In this document: piece after piece, positions 1 to 7,641 of the stretch
Position numbering within the stretch: position 1 is the first letter of the stretch
Layout of the letters: every line of letters starts with the position of its first letter
Assembly: GCA_900553545.1 (NCBI GenBank)
Contig: USDP01000039.1
Span: 1-11,131, forward strand
Source of the DNA: an uncultured Eubacteriales bacterium
GTDB lineage: Bacteria > Bacillota > Clostridia > Oscillospirales > Oscillospiraceae
DNA length: 11,131 bases
Reading direction: 5' to 3'
The notes under the pieces: model-generated
Databases searched by the model: none
What the model was told of the DNA's origin: nothing
The model's input: the letters and a program-made list of their open reading frames with translations, nothing else
Position numbers and translations under genes: made by a program

Positions 1-49
1 GTTGTTGTCCTTATGCGTGTTCGCCTTTGGTCGCCCGTTTTCTTTATAT

Positions 50-92
50 AAAAAACAGCCGCCCGGCTGGAATTCCAGCCGGGCGGATTTTT
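50..92. terminator. Bidirectional rho-independent terminator downstream of ackA
   Basis: Positions 59-86 are a perfect palindrome: each arm is 14 bases, CCGCCCGGCTGGAA and its complement, with AATT at the centre. A run of six A lies on the left (50-55) and five T on the right (88-92). Either strand therefore gives a GC-rich hairpin followed by a U tract. On the minus strand it follows the ackA stop codon by 16 bases. On the plus strand it could end a gene converging from outside the window. Bases 1-49 show no gene I can support. Confidence 0.9.
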
Positions 93-102
93 GATATGCT
101 GC

Positions 103-1299
103 TTATTTGCAGAGGGCGGCGGTATCCTGCGCGATCATGAGCTCCTCGTTGGTCGGGATGACCCAGACCTTGACCTTGGAGTCGTCGGCAGAGATGACGG
201 CCTCTTCGCCGCGGGTCTTGTTCTTCTCCGCGTCGAGCTTGACGCCGAGGCACTCGAGCCCTTCGCAGATGGACGCGCGCATGGACGCGGAGTTCTCGCC
301 GACACCAGCGGTGAACACGAGGCAGTCCAGCCCGCCGAGGGCGGCGGTATAGGCGCCGATGTACTTGCGGACTTCGTAGGCGAACTTGTCGAGAGCCAGC
401 TGCGCGGCCTCGTTGCCTTCCTCAGCGGCCTTGTCGAGATCGCGGAAGTCGGAGGAGATGCCGTCGGACAGGGCGAGCACGCCGGACTTCTTGTTCAGCA
501 TGGTCAGGCAGTCGTCGGCGGACATATTGTACTTGTTCATGATGAACTGCGCGACGCAGGTATCGATGTCGCCCGCGCGTGTGCCCATCGGGACGCCGGC
601 CAGAGGGGAAAGGCCCATGGATGTATCCTGGCACTTGCCGTCCTTGACGGCGGACAGGGAGGAACCGTTGCCGAGGTGGCAGACGATGACGCGGTGCGCG
701 TTCTCCACGCCGCCCATCAGCTCGATGCAGCGCTTGGAGACGAAGCGGTGGGACGTGCCGTGGAAGCCGTAGCGGCGGAGATGATCCTCGGTATAGTACT
801 TGGTGGGAATGGCATAGCGATAAGCCTTCGGGGGCATGGTCATGTGGAACGCGGTGTCGAACACGGCGACCTGCGGCTTGCCCGGCATGGCCTTTTCACA
901 GGCTTCGATGCCCATGAGGTTGGCGGGGTTGTGGAGCGGGCCGAGGGGGATGCACTCGCGGATGGTTTCCTTGCAGGCGTCGGTGACGATGCAGCTCTCG
1001 ACGAACTTGTCGCCGCCGTGAAGCACACGATGGCCGACCGCATCGATCTCGTCGACGGACTTGATGACGCCGTATTCCGCATCGACCAGAATGTCCATGA
1101 CAGACTCGATGGCCTCTTTATGCGTGGGCATCGGGATATCCTTTTCGAGCTTCTTGCCCGTGGCGATGACCTTGTGGTTCAGACGGCCGTCCAGACCGAT
1201 GCGCTCACAGAGTCCTTTCGGGGTGACGACGCCGGTATCGGGGTCCATCAGCTGATACTTCAGGCTGGAGCTGCCGGCATTGATGACCAGAATATTCAT
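103..1299 (-). CDS. ackA: Acetate kinase
   Basis: Cytoplasmic enzyme that interconverts acetate + ATP and acetyl phosphate + ADP. With phosphotransacetylase it yields ATP during fermentation. The 398-residue length is normal for the family. Family landmarks are all present: NAGSSS at 7-12, R91 in HRVLHGG, D148 in FDTAFH, the GFHGTSH block with H180, HLGNGSS near 208-214, R241 in GTRAGDID, the AGVGENS block near 331-337 and the C-terminal NEE (384-386). These correspond to substrate and catalytic residues known from Methanosarcina AckA. The frame is open 31 codons further upstream, but I chose the ATG at 1299. It gives the conserved MNILVINAGSSS N-terminus and has AGGAG at 1310-1314, 10 bases upstream. 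No pta gene is adjacent in this window. The gene appears monocistronic, with its own promoter and terminator. Confidence 0.98.
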   Translation of the reverse strand: MNILVINAGSSSLKYQLMDPDTGVVTPKGLCERIGLDGRLNHKVIATGKKLEKDIPMPTHKEAIESVMDILVDAEYGVIKSVDEIDAVGHRVLHGGDKFVESCIVTDACKETIRECIPLGPLHNPANLMGIEACEKAMPGKPQVAVFDTAFHMTMPPKAYRYAIPTKYYTEDHLRRYGFHGTSHRFVSKRCIELMGGVENAHRVIVCHLGNGSSLSAVKDGKCQDTSMGLSPLAGVPMGTRAGDIDTCVAQFIMNKYNMSADDCLTMLNKKSGVLALSDGISSDFRDLDKAAEEGNEAAQLALDKFAYEVRKYIGAYTAALGGLDCLVFTAGVGENSASMRASICEGLECLGVKLDAEKNKTRGEEAVISADDSKVKVWVIPTNEELMIAQDTAALCK

Positions 1300-1330
1300 A
1301 CTCTCTAATCTCCTGTGTTTCTTTTTTTCG

Positions 1331-1347
1331 CATTCTATGCTAGAATG
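1331..1347. promoter_or_regulatory. 7-3-7 palindrome at the ackA transcription start (candidate operator)
   Basis: CATTCTA and TAGAATG are perfect inverted arms of 7 bases separated by TGC. The palindrome abuts the putative ackA -10 box (1348-1353) and covers the predicted +1, the position expected for a repressor site. It lies in the only space between the divergent ackA and tmcAL genes. The binding protein is unknown. The stem is short and followed on the ackA strand by a sequence that is not a clean terminator, so a DNA operator is the likelier reading. Confidence 0.4.
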
Positions 1348-1375
1348 ACTATAACTGAGATTTATCATACAACAA
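1348..1375 (-). promoter_or_regulatory. Putative sigma-A promoter of ackA
   Basis: Read on the minus strand, TTGTTG (1375-1370) is followed after 16 bases by TATAGT (1353-1348). This is a reasonable match to the TTGACA/TATAAT consensus, and the region is AT-rich compared with the flanking genes. The predicted start of transcription, about 7 bases past the -10 box, falls inside the 1331-1347 palindrome. Inferred from sequence only; no equally good promoter for the divergent tmcAL is visible. Confidence 0.5.
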
Positions 1376-1430
1376 TCCCGGCCCGGAAACAAGTGTTTTT
1401 CGGAAATTTTTATCGATAGGAGCCTAAATT

Positions 1431-2597
1431 TTGAGAACGGTCGGCGTGATCTGTGAATACAATCCGTTTCATCGCGGGCATTTGACGCAGTTTCGGCAGA
1501 TCCGAACGCTGTTCGGTGAAGACGCTGCGATCATCTGCCTGATGAGCGGGAATTTTGTGCAGCGCGGCGAATGCGCCGTGTTCGACAAGCTGGTGCGGGC
1601 AAGCGCGGCGGTGGACTGTGGGGCCAGCCTCGTGCTGGAGCTGCCGGTGACGGGCGCGCTGCGCTCGGCAGAGGGCTTTGCGCGCTGCGGCGTGGAAATT
1701 CTGGACGCGCTGGGCGTGGAAATGCTGGCGTTCGGCAGTGAAAGCGGTGAAACCGAGAACTTTCTGCGCCTCGCGGCGGCGATGGACACGGCGGAATACA
1801 ACGCAGAACTGCGCGCCGCGCTGGCCAGCGGGCAGAGCTACCCCGCCGCGCGAGAAGCCGCCGCGAAAAGTTTGCATTTACCGGGCGAACTCCTGAAAAC
1901 ACCGAACAATATTCTGGGGCTGGAATACTGCAAGGCCGCGCTGGGGCGGCGCATCCGGCCCGCCGCGCTGCACCGCGCGGGCGACTATCACGCGCCCACC
2001 CCCGACGCGGAGGCCCCGTCGGCTTCGTCGCTGCGGGCAGTTCTGGAAGGAAACGGCGACGTCTCCCCCTTCGTGCCGGAATCCGCCGCGCGGAGGTATG
2101 TGGACGCGGAGCGGCATTTCCCCCAATACGGCGAGCGGGCGATGCTCGCGCGGCTGCGCGGCATGACGCCGGAGGACTGGGCGCGCACGGCGCACGGCTC
2201 CGAAGGTCTGTGGAGCCTCGCGATGCGGGCGGCGCAGTGCTGCGGGACTTTACAGGAACTTGAAAGCATGGTAAAATCAAGACGATACCCCATGACGCGG
2301 GTGCGGCGGCTGCTGCTCTGCGCGGCGCTCGGCCTGACGGAAGACGGCCTGAATTTGGAAATTCCGTATGTGCGGGCGTTGGCGATGGACGGCGCCGGGC
2401 GGCGCGTGCTGCGGGAGATGCGGGATCTGGAAACGCTCCCCATCATCAACGCCGGGCAAACGCCGGAAGACAAAGACTATTTCGAGCTGGAGCTTCGCGC
2501 GGCGGGCCTCTACGGTCTGTTCGGCGAGGGCGCTGTGTGTGCGCCGCCATCGCGGCTCCGGGATGAGCGCATCTATGTAAGGAGGAGCGCGGAATGA
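1431..2597 (+). CDS. tmcAL: tRNA(Met) cytidine acetate ligase (TmcAL, formerly YlbM/DUF795)
   Basis: Member of the HIGH-type nucleotidyltransferase-like family that activates acetate with ATP to acetyl-adenylate. It then transfers the acetyl group to C34 of elongator tRNA(Met), giving ac4C, as established for the Bacillus subtilis protein. Visible landmarks are the N-terminal ICEYNPFHRGH block with the HxGH-like motif H14-R-G-H17, MSGNFVQRG at 38-46, FGSESG at 101-106, TPNNILGLEY at 157-166, an HR pair at 181-182 and SASSLR at 197-202. The 388 residues are slightly shorter than the roughly 415 usual in Bacillus, mainly at the C-terminus. The start is TTG at 1431 with AGGAG at 1418-1422, 8 bases upstream; no in-frame ATG precedes the conserved core. 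The stop codon overlaps the start of the next gene (ATGA at 2594-2597), indicating translational coupling. Confidence 0.93.
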   Translation: MRTVGVICEYNPFHRGHLTQFRQIRTLFGEDAAIICLMSGNFVQRGECAVFDKLVRASAAVDCGASLVLELPVTGALRSAEGFARCGVEILDALGVEMLAFGSESGETENFLRLAAAMDTAEYNAELRAALASGQSYPAAREAAAKSLHLPGELLKTPNNILGLEYCKAALGRRIRPAALHRAGDYHAPTPDAEAPSASSLRAVLEGNGDVSPFVPESAARRYVDAERHFPQYGERAMLARLRGMTPEDWARTAHGSEGLWSLAMRAAQCCGTLQELESMVKSRRYPMTRVRRLLLCAALGLTEDGLNLEIPYVRALAMDGAGRRVLREMRDLETLPIINAGQTPEDKDYFELELRAAGLYGLFGEGAVCAPPSRLRDERIYVRRSAE

Positions 2598-4326
2598 AAT
2601 ACCGATATTTCTGGGCCATGCTGTTCTGCTTTGCCCTGCTGCTCAGCGGCTGCGGCGCAGAGACGAACACCGATGCCGTACAGCAAGATGTGCCGGATGC
2701 GAGCAGCGAAGCAGCGTAGCCGGATGCCGCGCCCGCGGATACGGCCGGGACTGACGACGCCGAGATCGAGGCCCCGGCGGAGACGCTGCTGGAGGCGTGC
2801 ATGCTCTGGTACGACGCGCGGGAGACCGGCGGCGCGACCGAACGCCTCGCTTTTGACGTGCCGCTTGCGGCGTGGGCGGACGACGGCGTCCGCTTTGACG
2901 AGGGTTACTCCGTCCGGAAAACGGACGGAACATATAACGATCTTGCGCTCGACCGAACGCAGCAGGGCGACTTCCTCGAGAGCCTCTCGGACGCAGTGCG
3001 GCAGGAGGGTTCCTCCGGGCAGCTGAGCTGGGCAGGCGAGGCGTATCACGCGCTGACGATCGACGTGACGGACGGGATGATGCCGAATGTGGCGTCGCCG
3101 TTCGGCGGCGTGCTGCGGCTGAACGTTTCCGGCGACTGCTATGTCGACGGCGGCGGCGCGGATTACAGCTGCTTTGAGGGCTTTGACTGCGTGCTGATCA
3201 CCGGCGAAGGTTCGCTGCGGTTTGAAAACACGGCGGGACTCGAGTGCGGCGGCGGGACGCTCCCGGTCCCGGCGGTGATCGTGGACGGGGATGTGGACGT
3301 CTGCTGTGAGAATTTCCTCGCGCAGCCGAACGAGGGCTGCGGGCTGACGGTTGCCGTCCTGAACGGGACACTGCGCACCGATCTGCTGCGCTGGCGCAAC
3401 AGCGATATGCTGATCGCGGGCGGCGTCATGACCGCGCGGAGCATTTCGACCTTCAACCCCATCACAGTGACGTGCCGGGGCGGCGTACTCCTGCTCGACT
3501 GGCCGAGCGACTACGAGATGACCTTCGTCCTCTCGGGCGGCGAGGCGTACCTCGCCGGGCCGCTGAACGAAGGTACGGTCGTGGAGGCGGGCGCCGGAAT
3601 CCTGGCCGCGCAAGACGTGTCCGCCGCGGAAATTCACGGCGATGGGGCCAGCGTGCTCGGCGGCGAGGAAGCCGAAAGCTGGTATTTCCAGACGACGTAC
3701 AGCGAGGATTGGAGCGGCGCGCAGGATGGCATGACCTGGGACGCGCTGACGCTGGCCGACGCGGGCGGCGGATGGTTCGCTGGGACGCTCACAATGGAGA
3801 ATGTGACGGCGGAGGAGCTTCTGCCGTGGGGTGCGCTCTGGCTGCGGCTTGCTGGCGAGAACAGCGTCTCTGGCGAAGTGGGCGGCACGGGACTGCTCGT
3901 CGAGGGCGACGGCGCGATTTCTGCCGGGAACCTCAACCTCTGGGGCTGGGGCGGCATCCATCATCCGGCGTTTGTGCTGCGCGGCGCGACGGTCACGACG
4001 GGCGGCTTTGGCATGGGGTGCAACTCCGGCGAGGCGGGCACTTTCGAAGTCTCGGGCGGCAGCTTCACCTGCACGGGCGAGACGTGGATGCAGAACGCGG
4101 CAATGACCGTTCTGGACGGTGAGGTACGCTTTGACGGGCCGTGCAATCTGGACAGCGGAAGCGTGGTCATCGAGGGCGGAACGGTCGTCTTTGGGAAAGG
4201 GCTTTGGCTCGGGAACGGAGATATTACAGTCACGGGGGAGAAGTCATCGTGCCGGGCGGCGCGGACGGCTTGATCGCCGAGAACGGGAGCGTCCGCATCG
4301 AGGGCGGAACCGTGCGGGAGCCGTAA
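2594..4326 (+). pseudogene. Lipoprotein with beta-solenoid-like repeats, disrupted by an in-frame TAG and a frameshift
   Basis: The ATG at 2594 overlaps the tmcAL stop and is preceded by AAGGAGGAG (2579-2587). Residues 1-20 form a lipoprotein signal: basic start, hydrophobic stretch 6-17, then the lipobox L-S-G-C with C20. Codon 42 (2717-2719) is TAG. The same frame then stays open from there to 4273, passing an internal ATG at 2801. In its last part the frame loses the repeat pattern after a G5 run at 4234-4238; adding one G restores it up to a TAA at 4324-4326. The repaired product would have about 577 positions. After a disordered Ala/Asp/Pro/Glu-rich linker it carries many short strand-turn repeats with GG or SGG turns, suggesting a right-handed beta-helix on the outer face of the membrane. 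I recognise no enzymatic motif. Either both lesions are real (decaying gene) or one or both are sequence errors. Alternatively, internal initiation at 2801 (GGAGG at 2791-2795) would yield an unanchored protein. Confidence 0.75.
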
Positions 4327-4383
4327 GCGGAACGCATTTATGGGCAGACACGAGTGAAGTACGGCGGAAAACCGAGAGCCTTA

Positions 4384-4445
4384 ATCCCCTCAGTCACGGC
4401 TTCGCCATGACAGCTCCCCTTGATGCAATCAAGGGGAGCCTTTTT
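4384..4445. repeat. Two-hairpin intergenic repeat, also serving as a terminator
   Basis: The first element is the imperfect hairpin TCACGGC-TTC-GCCATGA (4394-4410). The second is a perfect 12-base stem, GCTCCCCTTGAT with its complement around GCA (4413-4439), followed by TTTTT (4441-4445). The second hairpin would terminate transcription coming from tmcAL and the lipoprotein gene. From memory, the combined motif (CCCCTCAGTCACGG, short hairpin, then AGCTCCCCTT...AAGGGGAGCC) resembles a dispersed intergenic repeat common in gut Clostridia. Copy number in this genome cannot be seen from the window. In the short hairpin the single mismatch is C:A in plus-strand RNA but a G:U wobble in minus-strand RNA. 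Confidence 0.6.
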
Positions 4446-4450
4446 CCGCT

Positions 4451-4498
4451 GCGGCGGGGACGGGCGAACAGGGTCGTCCGCCCCTACATGGTGCGGTG
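4451..4498. repeat. GC-rich intergenic repeat-like stretch
   Basis: This stretch lies between two terminators and encodes nothing I can support. It has an imperfect inverted arrangement of GGGGACGGGCG and TCGTCCGCCCC around AACAGGG. It resembles the GTAGGGGCGGA-type intergenic repeats that I recall being scattered in Oscillospiraceae genomes. Recognition is from memory, and only a genome-wide count would confirm that it is repeated. Confidence 0.35.
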
Positions 4499-4506
4499 CA
4501 AAACAG

Positions 4507-4538
4507 AAAAAGCCCTCTCCGGGTGGAGAGGGCTTTTT
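4507..4538. terminator. Bidirectional terminator between the lipoprotein pseudogene and the polyferredoxin gene
   Basis: AAAAAGCCCTCTCC (4507-4520) pairs perfectly with GGAGAGGGCTTTTT (4525-4538) around a GGGT loop. The flanking A and T runs make it work on both strands. It begins one base beyond the polyferredoxin stop on the minus strand, so it ends the xanthine dehydrogenase operon and backs up the terminator at 4413-4445 for plus-strand transcripts. Confidence 0.93.
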
Positions 4539-4539
4539 A

Positions 4540-5025
4540 TTACCAGCACTTGGGGGTCAGGATGCCGCGCATGTCGACAATGGCATGGCGCGGACATTTC
4601 ACGGCGCACTGACCGCAGGAGAGGCAGAGGCTCTCGTCGATCTCGGAGAGGTTCTCTTTCACGGTGATCGCGCCGGCCGGACAGGCTTTCGCGCAGAGTC
4701 CGCAGCCGATGCAGCTGACCTCGCACATCTGGCGGGCGGCCTTGCCGGCGTCATGGTTCGAGCACTTGACGACGATGGGGTTCAGCCGGTCGTGGATGGA
4801 GATGACGGCACGCGGACACTCCTTCGCGCATTTGCCGCAGCCGATGCAGCGCGTCCAGTCCACCTCGGCGACGCCGAGGGCATTGAGTTCAATGGCCTCG
4901 AACGGACAGACGCTGACGCACACGCCGCAGCCGACGCAGCCATACTGGCAATCCGCCGTAGCGCGGCAGCCGCCGGAACAGGCGACGACGGCATATTGGG
5001 GAGACGGTTTTCTCAGCTTGGCCAT
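4540..5025 (-). CDS. Polyferredoxin-like protein with four [4Fe-4S] motifs (RnfB C-terminal type), partner of the dehydrogenase
   Basis: 161-residue soluble iron-sulfur protein without signal peptide or membrane segment. It has four complete CxxCxxCxxxCP motifs: cysteines 30/33/36/40, 60/63/66/70, 105/108/111/115 and 134/137/140/144. These form two 2x[4Fe-4S] modules separated by a linker of about 30 residues. Extra cysteines precede modules one and two (C16, C20, C26; C88, C101), a pattern resembling the ferredoxin block of RnfB but without the RnfB membrane anchor. The ATG at 5025 lies 3 bases after the xanthine dehydrogenase stop. Its ribosome binding site AGGAAGG (5034-5040) sits inside the end of that gene, so the two are co-transcribed and probably coupled. 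The inferred role is to accept electrons from the [2Fe-2S] clusters of the dehydrogenase, whose fused protein lacks an FAD domain. The family is certain; the partner role is inference from context. Confidence 0.9.
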   Translation of the reverse strand: MAKLRKPSPQYAVVACSGGCRATADCQYGCVGCGVCVSVCPFEAIELNALGVAEVDWTRCIGCGKCAKECPRAVISIHDRLNPIVVKCSNHDAGKAARQMCEVSCIGCGLCAKACPAGAITVKENLSEIDESLCLSCGQCAVKCPRHAIVDMRGILTPKCW

Positions 5026-5028
5026 GGT

Positions 5029-7608
5029 TCACGCCTTCCTTTCATACGGAGTATCTGCCAGCGGCAGCCTGGTACGGCGTTCGCCGTCGAGCCGGAAATA
5101 GGCGTCGGCGATGGCCGGAGCCGTGGGGATCGAGGTGATCTCGCCGATGCCGATGGCGCCGCAGGCGACGTCGAGGCCCGGCTTATCGACCACGATGGGG
5201 ACGATCTTCGGGATCTCATGGGCACGGAAGAGGCCGAGCTGACCATATTTTTCGATGGGCTTGCAGTTTTCGTCGATGGGATACTGCTCCCGCAGGGCAT
5301 AGCCCATGCTCATAACGACGCCGCCCTCGATCTGCCCCTCGCAGGATTTCGGGTTGACGGCCTTGCCGACGTCGTGCGCGGCGACCATCTGCTCCACGCG
5401 GCCGGTCTTCGGATTCAGCACGCACAGCTGCGTCGCGTAGCCGTAGGCCACGTGCGAGACGGGGTTCGGCTTGTTCGCGCCGAGCGGGTCGGTCTTCGCG
5501 TAATATTCGCCGTAAAATTCCTGCCCGATCAGGTCGTGCATCGTTTTGCCCTCGAGCGCGGCGGTGAACAGCTCGCACGCGCGGCGGCAGGCTTCGCCGG
5601 TGATGAGCGTCTGGCGGGAGCCGGACGTATCGCCGGAATCCGGTGCGATCCAGGTGTTCGAGCGTTCATAGACGATCTGCTCGCGGCGGAGCGGCGTGTT
5701 TGTGACCGTCATCTGGACGAGCACCGTGCCGAGCCCCTGCCCGATGCAGGACGCGCCGGAGTAGATGTGCAGCTTTTCGTCAGCCTCGACGATCAGCTTG
5801 CAGCGGCCATAGTCCGGCAGACCCACGCCGACGCCCGCGTTTTTCATCGCGCAGGCCAATCCGACAGGCTTACCCGCCTTGACGGCGGCGTCATAGTAGG
5901 GTCTGACCGCCTCGAGCGTCTCCACAAGGCCGGTCTCCGGCCCGACGATCTGCCCGTTCGGCAGGACGCCGCCGGGGCGGATGGCGTTGCGCAGACGGAT
6001 CTCCAGTGGCGAAATGCCGACCTTGTCGGCCATTTCGTTCAGCAGCGTCTCGACCGCGAAGCAGGTCTGCGTGACGCCAAAGCCGCGGAACGCGCCCGCG
6101 GGCGGATTGTTGGTGTAGTAGGCGGTGCCTTCGATCTCAAAATTCTCGTAGGCGTAGGGGCCGGCGGCGTGCGTACACGCGCGCTCGAGCACCGGGCCGC
6201 CGAGCGAGGCGAACGCGCCGGTGTCGGACACGACCTTCGCCTTGACGCCCTGGATGATGCCGTTTTCGTCGCAGCCCATCGTGAAATCCATCCAGAACGG
6301 GTGCCGCTTCGGGTGGATGAGCAGCGATTCGGCGCGGCTGAGCTTCACCTTGACCGGCAGGCCCGTCACGTAGGTGATGAGCGCGGCGTGGTGCTGCACG
6401 GACATGTCCTCCTTGCCGCCGAAGCCGCCGCCGACGAGCTGGTTCTGCACCTTGATCTTCTTTGAGCCGAGCAGCAGCGAGCATTCATGCAGCGTGGTAT
6501 GCGCGGACTGGTCGGTAGTGAGGAGCATGATGTCGCCGTCGAGATCGCGATAGGCGACGGCGCACTCCGGCTCCAGGAATGCGTGCTCGGTCCACGGCGT
6601 TTCAAAATGCTGCGAGATGACGTATTTGGACTTCGCGATCGCGCCCGCCGCGTCGCCGCGCGCAACGTGGCGCACGGCCTGCACGTTGGTGCCCTCTTCG
6701 TCAAAGACGTGAGGCGCGTTCTCCTCTGCGGCCTCCCAGGGGTTATGTACCGCGGGGAGCACCTCATAGTCGACCTTGACGAGCTTCTTCGCCTTTTCCA
6801 GCGTCTCCTGATCCTGCGCCACGACGAGACAGATTGCGTCGCCGAGGTAGTGCGTCAGACCGCCGACTGGGATGAGCGTATACTGGTCGTGCTTGATGTG
6901 GCCGACTTTATTCTCGCCGGGGATGTCCTCGGCGGTCAGCACGGCGTAGACGCCCGGCATGGCCAGTGCCTTGCTCGCGTCGATGGCCTTGACGCGAGCG
7001 CGCGCATATTTCGCGCGGACGGCGGAGCCATAGGTCATGTTGGGGACGTACCAGTCGTCGGGATATTTGCCCGTGCCGAGGACCTTTTCCTCGACGTCGA
7101 GCCGGTGGACGCTCGAGCCGACCTTCCAGTCGTTCTCGCTCGGCTCCGGGATGACGCCCTCGCGCTTCAGCTTCGCCGCGAGCTTCACGGCGGCGATGAT
7201 CTTCACATAGCCCGTGCAGCGGCAGTAGTTGTTGCGCAGTGCGTTTTTGATCTCTTTTTCGTTGGGGTCCGGGTTTTGATCGAGCAGCGCCTTCGTGCAG
7301 ATGACCATGCCGGGGATGCAGAAACCGCACTGCACGGCCCCGGCCTCGCCGTAGGCGTAGGTGTAGAGCTTCTTTTCCTCGTCCGTCAGGCCCTCGACAG
7401 TCAGGATGTGACGGCCTTCGAGCGCATCGGTGGACGGCGTGCAGGCCCGGCAGGGCTCGCCGTCGATCAGAACGGTACACGCGCCGCACGCGCCCTCGCT
7501 GCATCCGTCCTTGACGCTCGTCAGGTGCAGCTCGTCGCGCAGATAGCGCAGCAGCTTTTGATTTTTGGGGACATTGACTTCGGTTCCATTGACAAAAAAC
7601 ACAGCCAT
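5029..7608 (-). CDS. xdh: Xanthine dehydrogenase, fused [2Fe-2S]/molybdopterin type (selenium-dependent family)
   Basis: Molybdenum hydroxylase of 859 residues, predicted to oxidise hypoxanthine/xanthine to urate or a related purine reaction. The N-terminal domain (1-80) is a plant-type [2Fe-2S] ferredoxin with C36/C41/C44/C56. The second [2Fe-2S] domain (81-150) has C94/C97 and C129/C131. The molybdopterin part (about 165-850) carries QLVGGGFGGKED (390-401), AFRGFGV with R508, GQGLGT (623-628) and the C-terminal GIGE whose E823 matches the catalytic glutamate of the xanthine oxidase family. Small and large subunits are fused without the FAD domain, at the length of the selenium-dependent family (TIGR03311 type). 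That family assignment is from memory, and selenium dependence is inferred. The enzyme is cytoplasmic. The ATG at 7608 has AGGAG at 7618-7622 with 9-base spacing. The selenium-cofactor genes often nearby (selD, yqeB, yqeC) are not in the window. It is the first gene of a two-gene operon. Confidence 0.93.
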   Translation of the reverse strand: MAVFFVNGTEVNVPKNQKLLRYLRDELHLTSVKDGCSEGACGACTVLIDGEPCRACTPSTDALEGRHILTVEGLTDEEKKLYTYAYGEAGAVQCGFCIPGMVICTKALLDQNPDPNEKEIKNALRNNYCRCTGYVKIIAAVKLAAKLKREGVIPEPSENDWKVGSSVHRLDVEEKVLGTGKYPDDWYVPNMTYGSAVRAKYARARVKAIDASKALAMPGVYAVLTAEDIPGENKVGHIKHDQYTLIPVGGLTHYLGDAICLVVAQDQETLEKAKKLVKVDYEVLPAVHNPWEAAEENAPHVFDEEGTNVQAVRHVARGDAAGAIAKSKYVISQHFETPWTEHAFLEPECAVAYRDLDGDIMLLTTDQSAHTTLHECSLLLGSKKIKVQNQLVGGGFGGKEDMSVQHHAALITYVTGLPVKVKLSRAESLLIHPKRHPFWMDFTMGCDENGIIQGVKAKVVSDTGAFASLGGPVLERACTHAAGPYAYENFEIEGTAYYTNNPPAGAFRGFGVTQTCFAVETLLNEMADKVGISPLEIRLRNAIRPGGVLPNGQIVGPETGLVETLEAVRPYYDAAVKAGKPVGLACAMKNAGVGVGLPDYGRCKLIVEADEKLHIYSGASCIGQGLGTVLVQMTVTNTPLRREQIVYERSNTWIAPDSGDTSGSRQTLITGEACRRACELFTAALEGKTMHDLIGQEFYGEYYAKTDPLGANKPNPVSHVAYGYATQLCVLNPKTGRVEQMVAAHDVGKAVNPKSCEGQIEGGVVMSMGYALREQYPIDENCKPIEKYGQLGLFRAHEIPKIVPIVVDKPGLDVACGAIGIGEITSIPTAPAIADAYFRLDGERRTRLPLADTPYERKA

Positions 7609-7641
7609 GGGACTTCTCTCCTTTTCCGCGGGAACGCGCAG

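Noticed and set aside
91..1308. Long open frame on the plus strand opposite ackA
   Set aside because: It is fully antisense to an intact acetate kinase, has no fitting ribosome binding site and encodes a low-complexity Ala/Gly/Asp/Val-rich product typical of GC-rich antisense shadows.
1300..1392. 31-codon N-terminal extension of ackA
   Set aside because: It would include the promoter, palindrome and ribosome binding site region, and it precedes the family-typical MNILVINAGSSS start.
4231..4240. Programmed -1 frameshift site in the G5 run
   Set aside because: No X XXY YYZ heptamer is in the right register and no obvious downstream stimulator is seen. An indel is simpler.
4141..4326. Separate small gene at the end of the lipoprotein region
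   Set aside because: Only its last 30 or so residues resemble a protein, and these continue the repeat pattern of the upstream frame. It is better explained as the frameshifted tail of the same gene.
4420..6465. 681-codon open frame on the plus strand opposite the xanthine dehydrogenase operon
   Set aside because: It runs through two terminators and both operon genes in antisense, and its composition follows the complement of their codons. No motif supports it.
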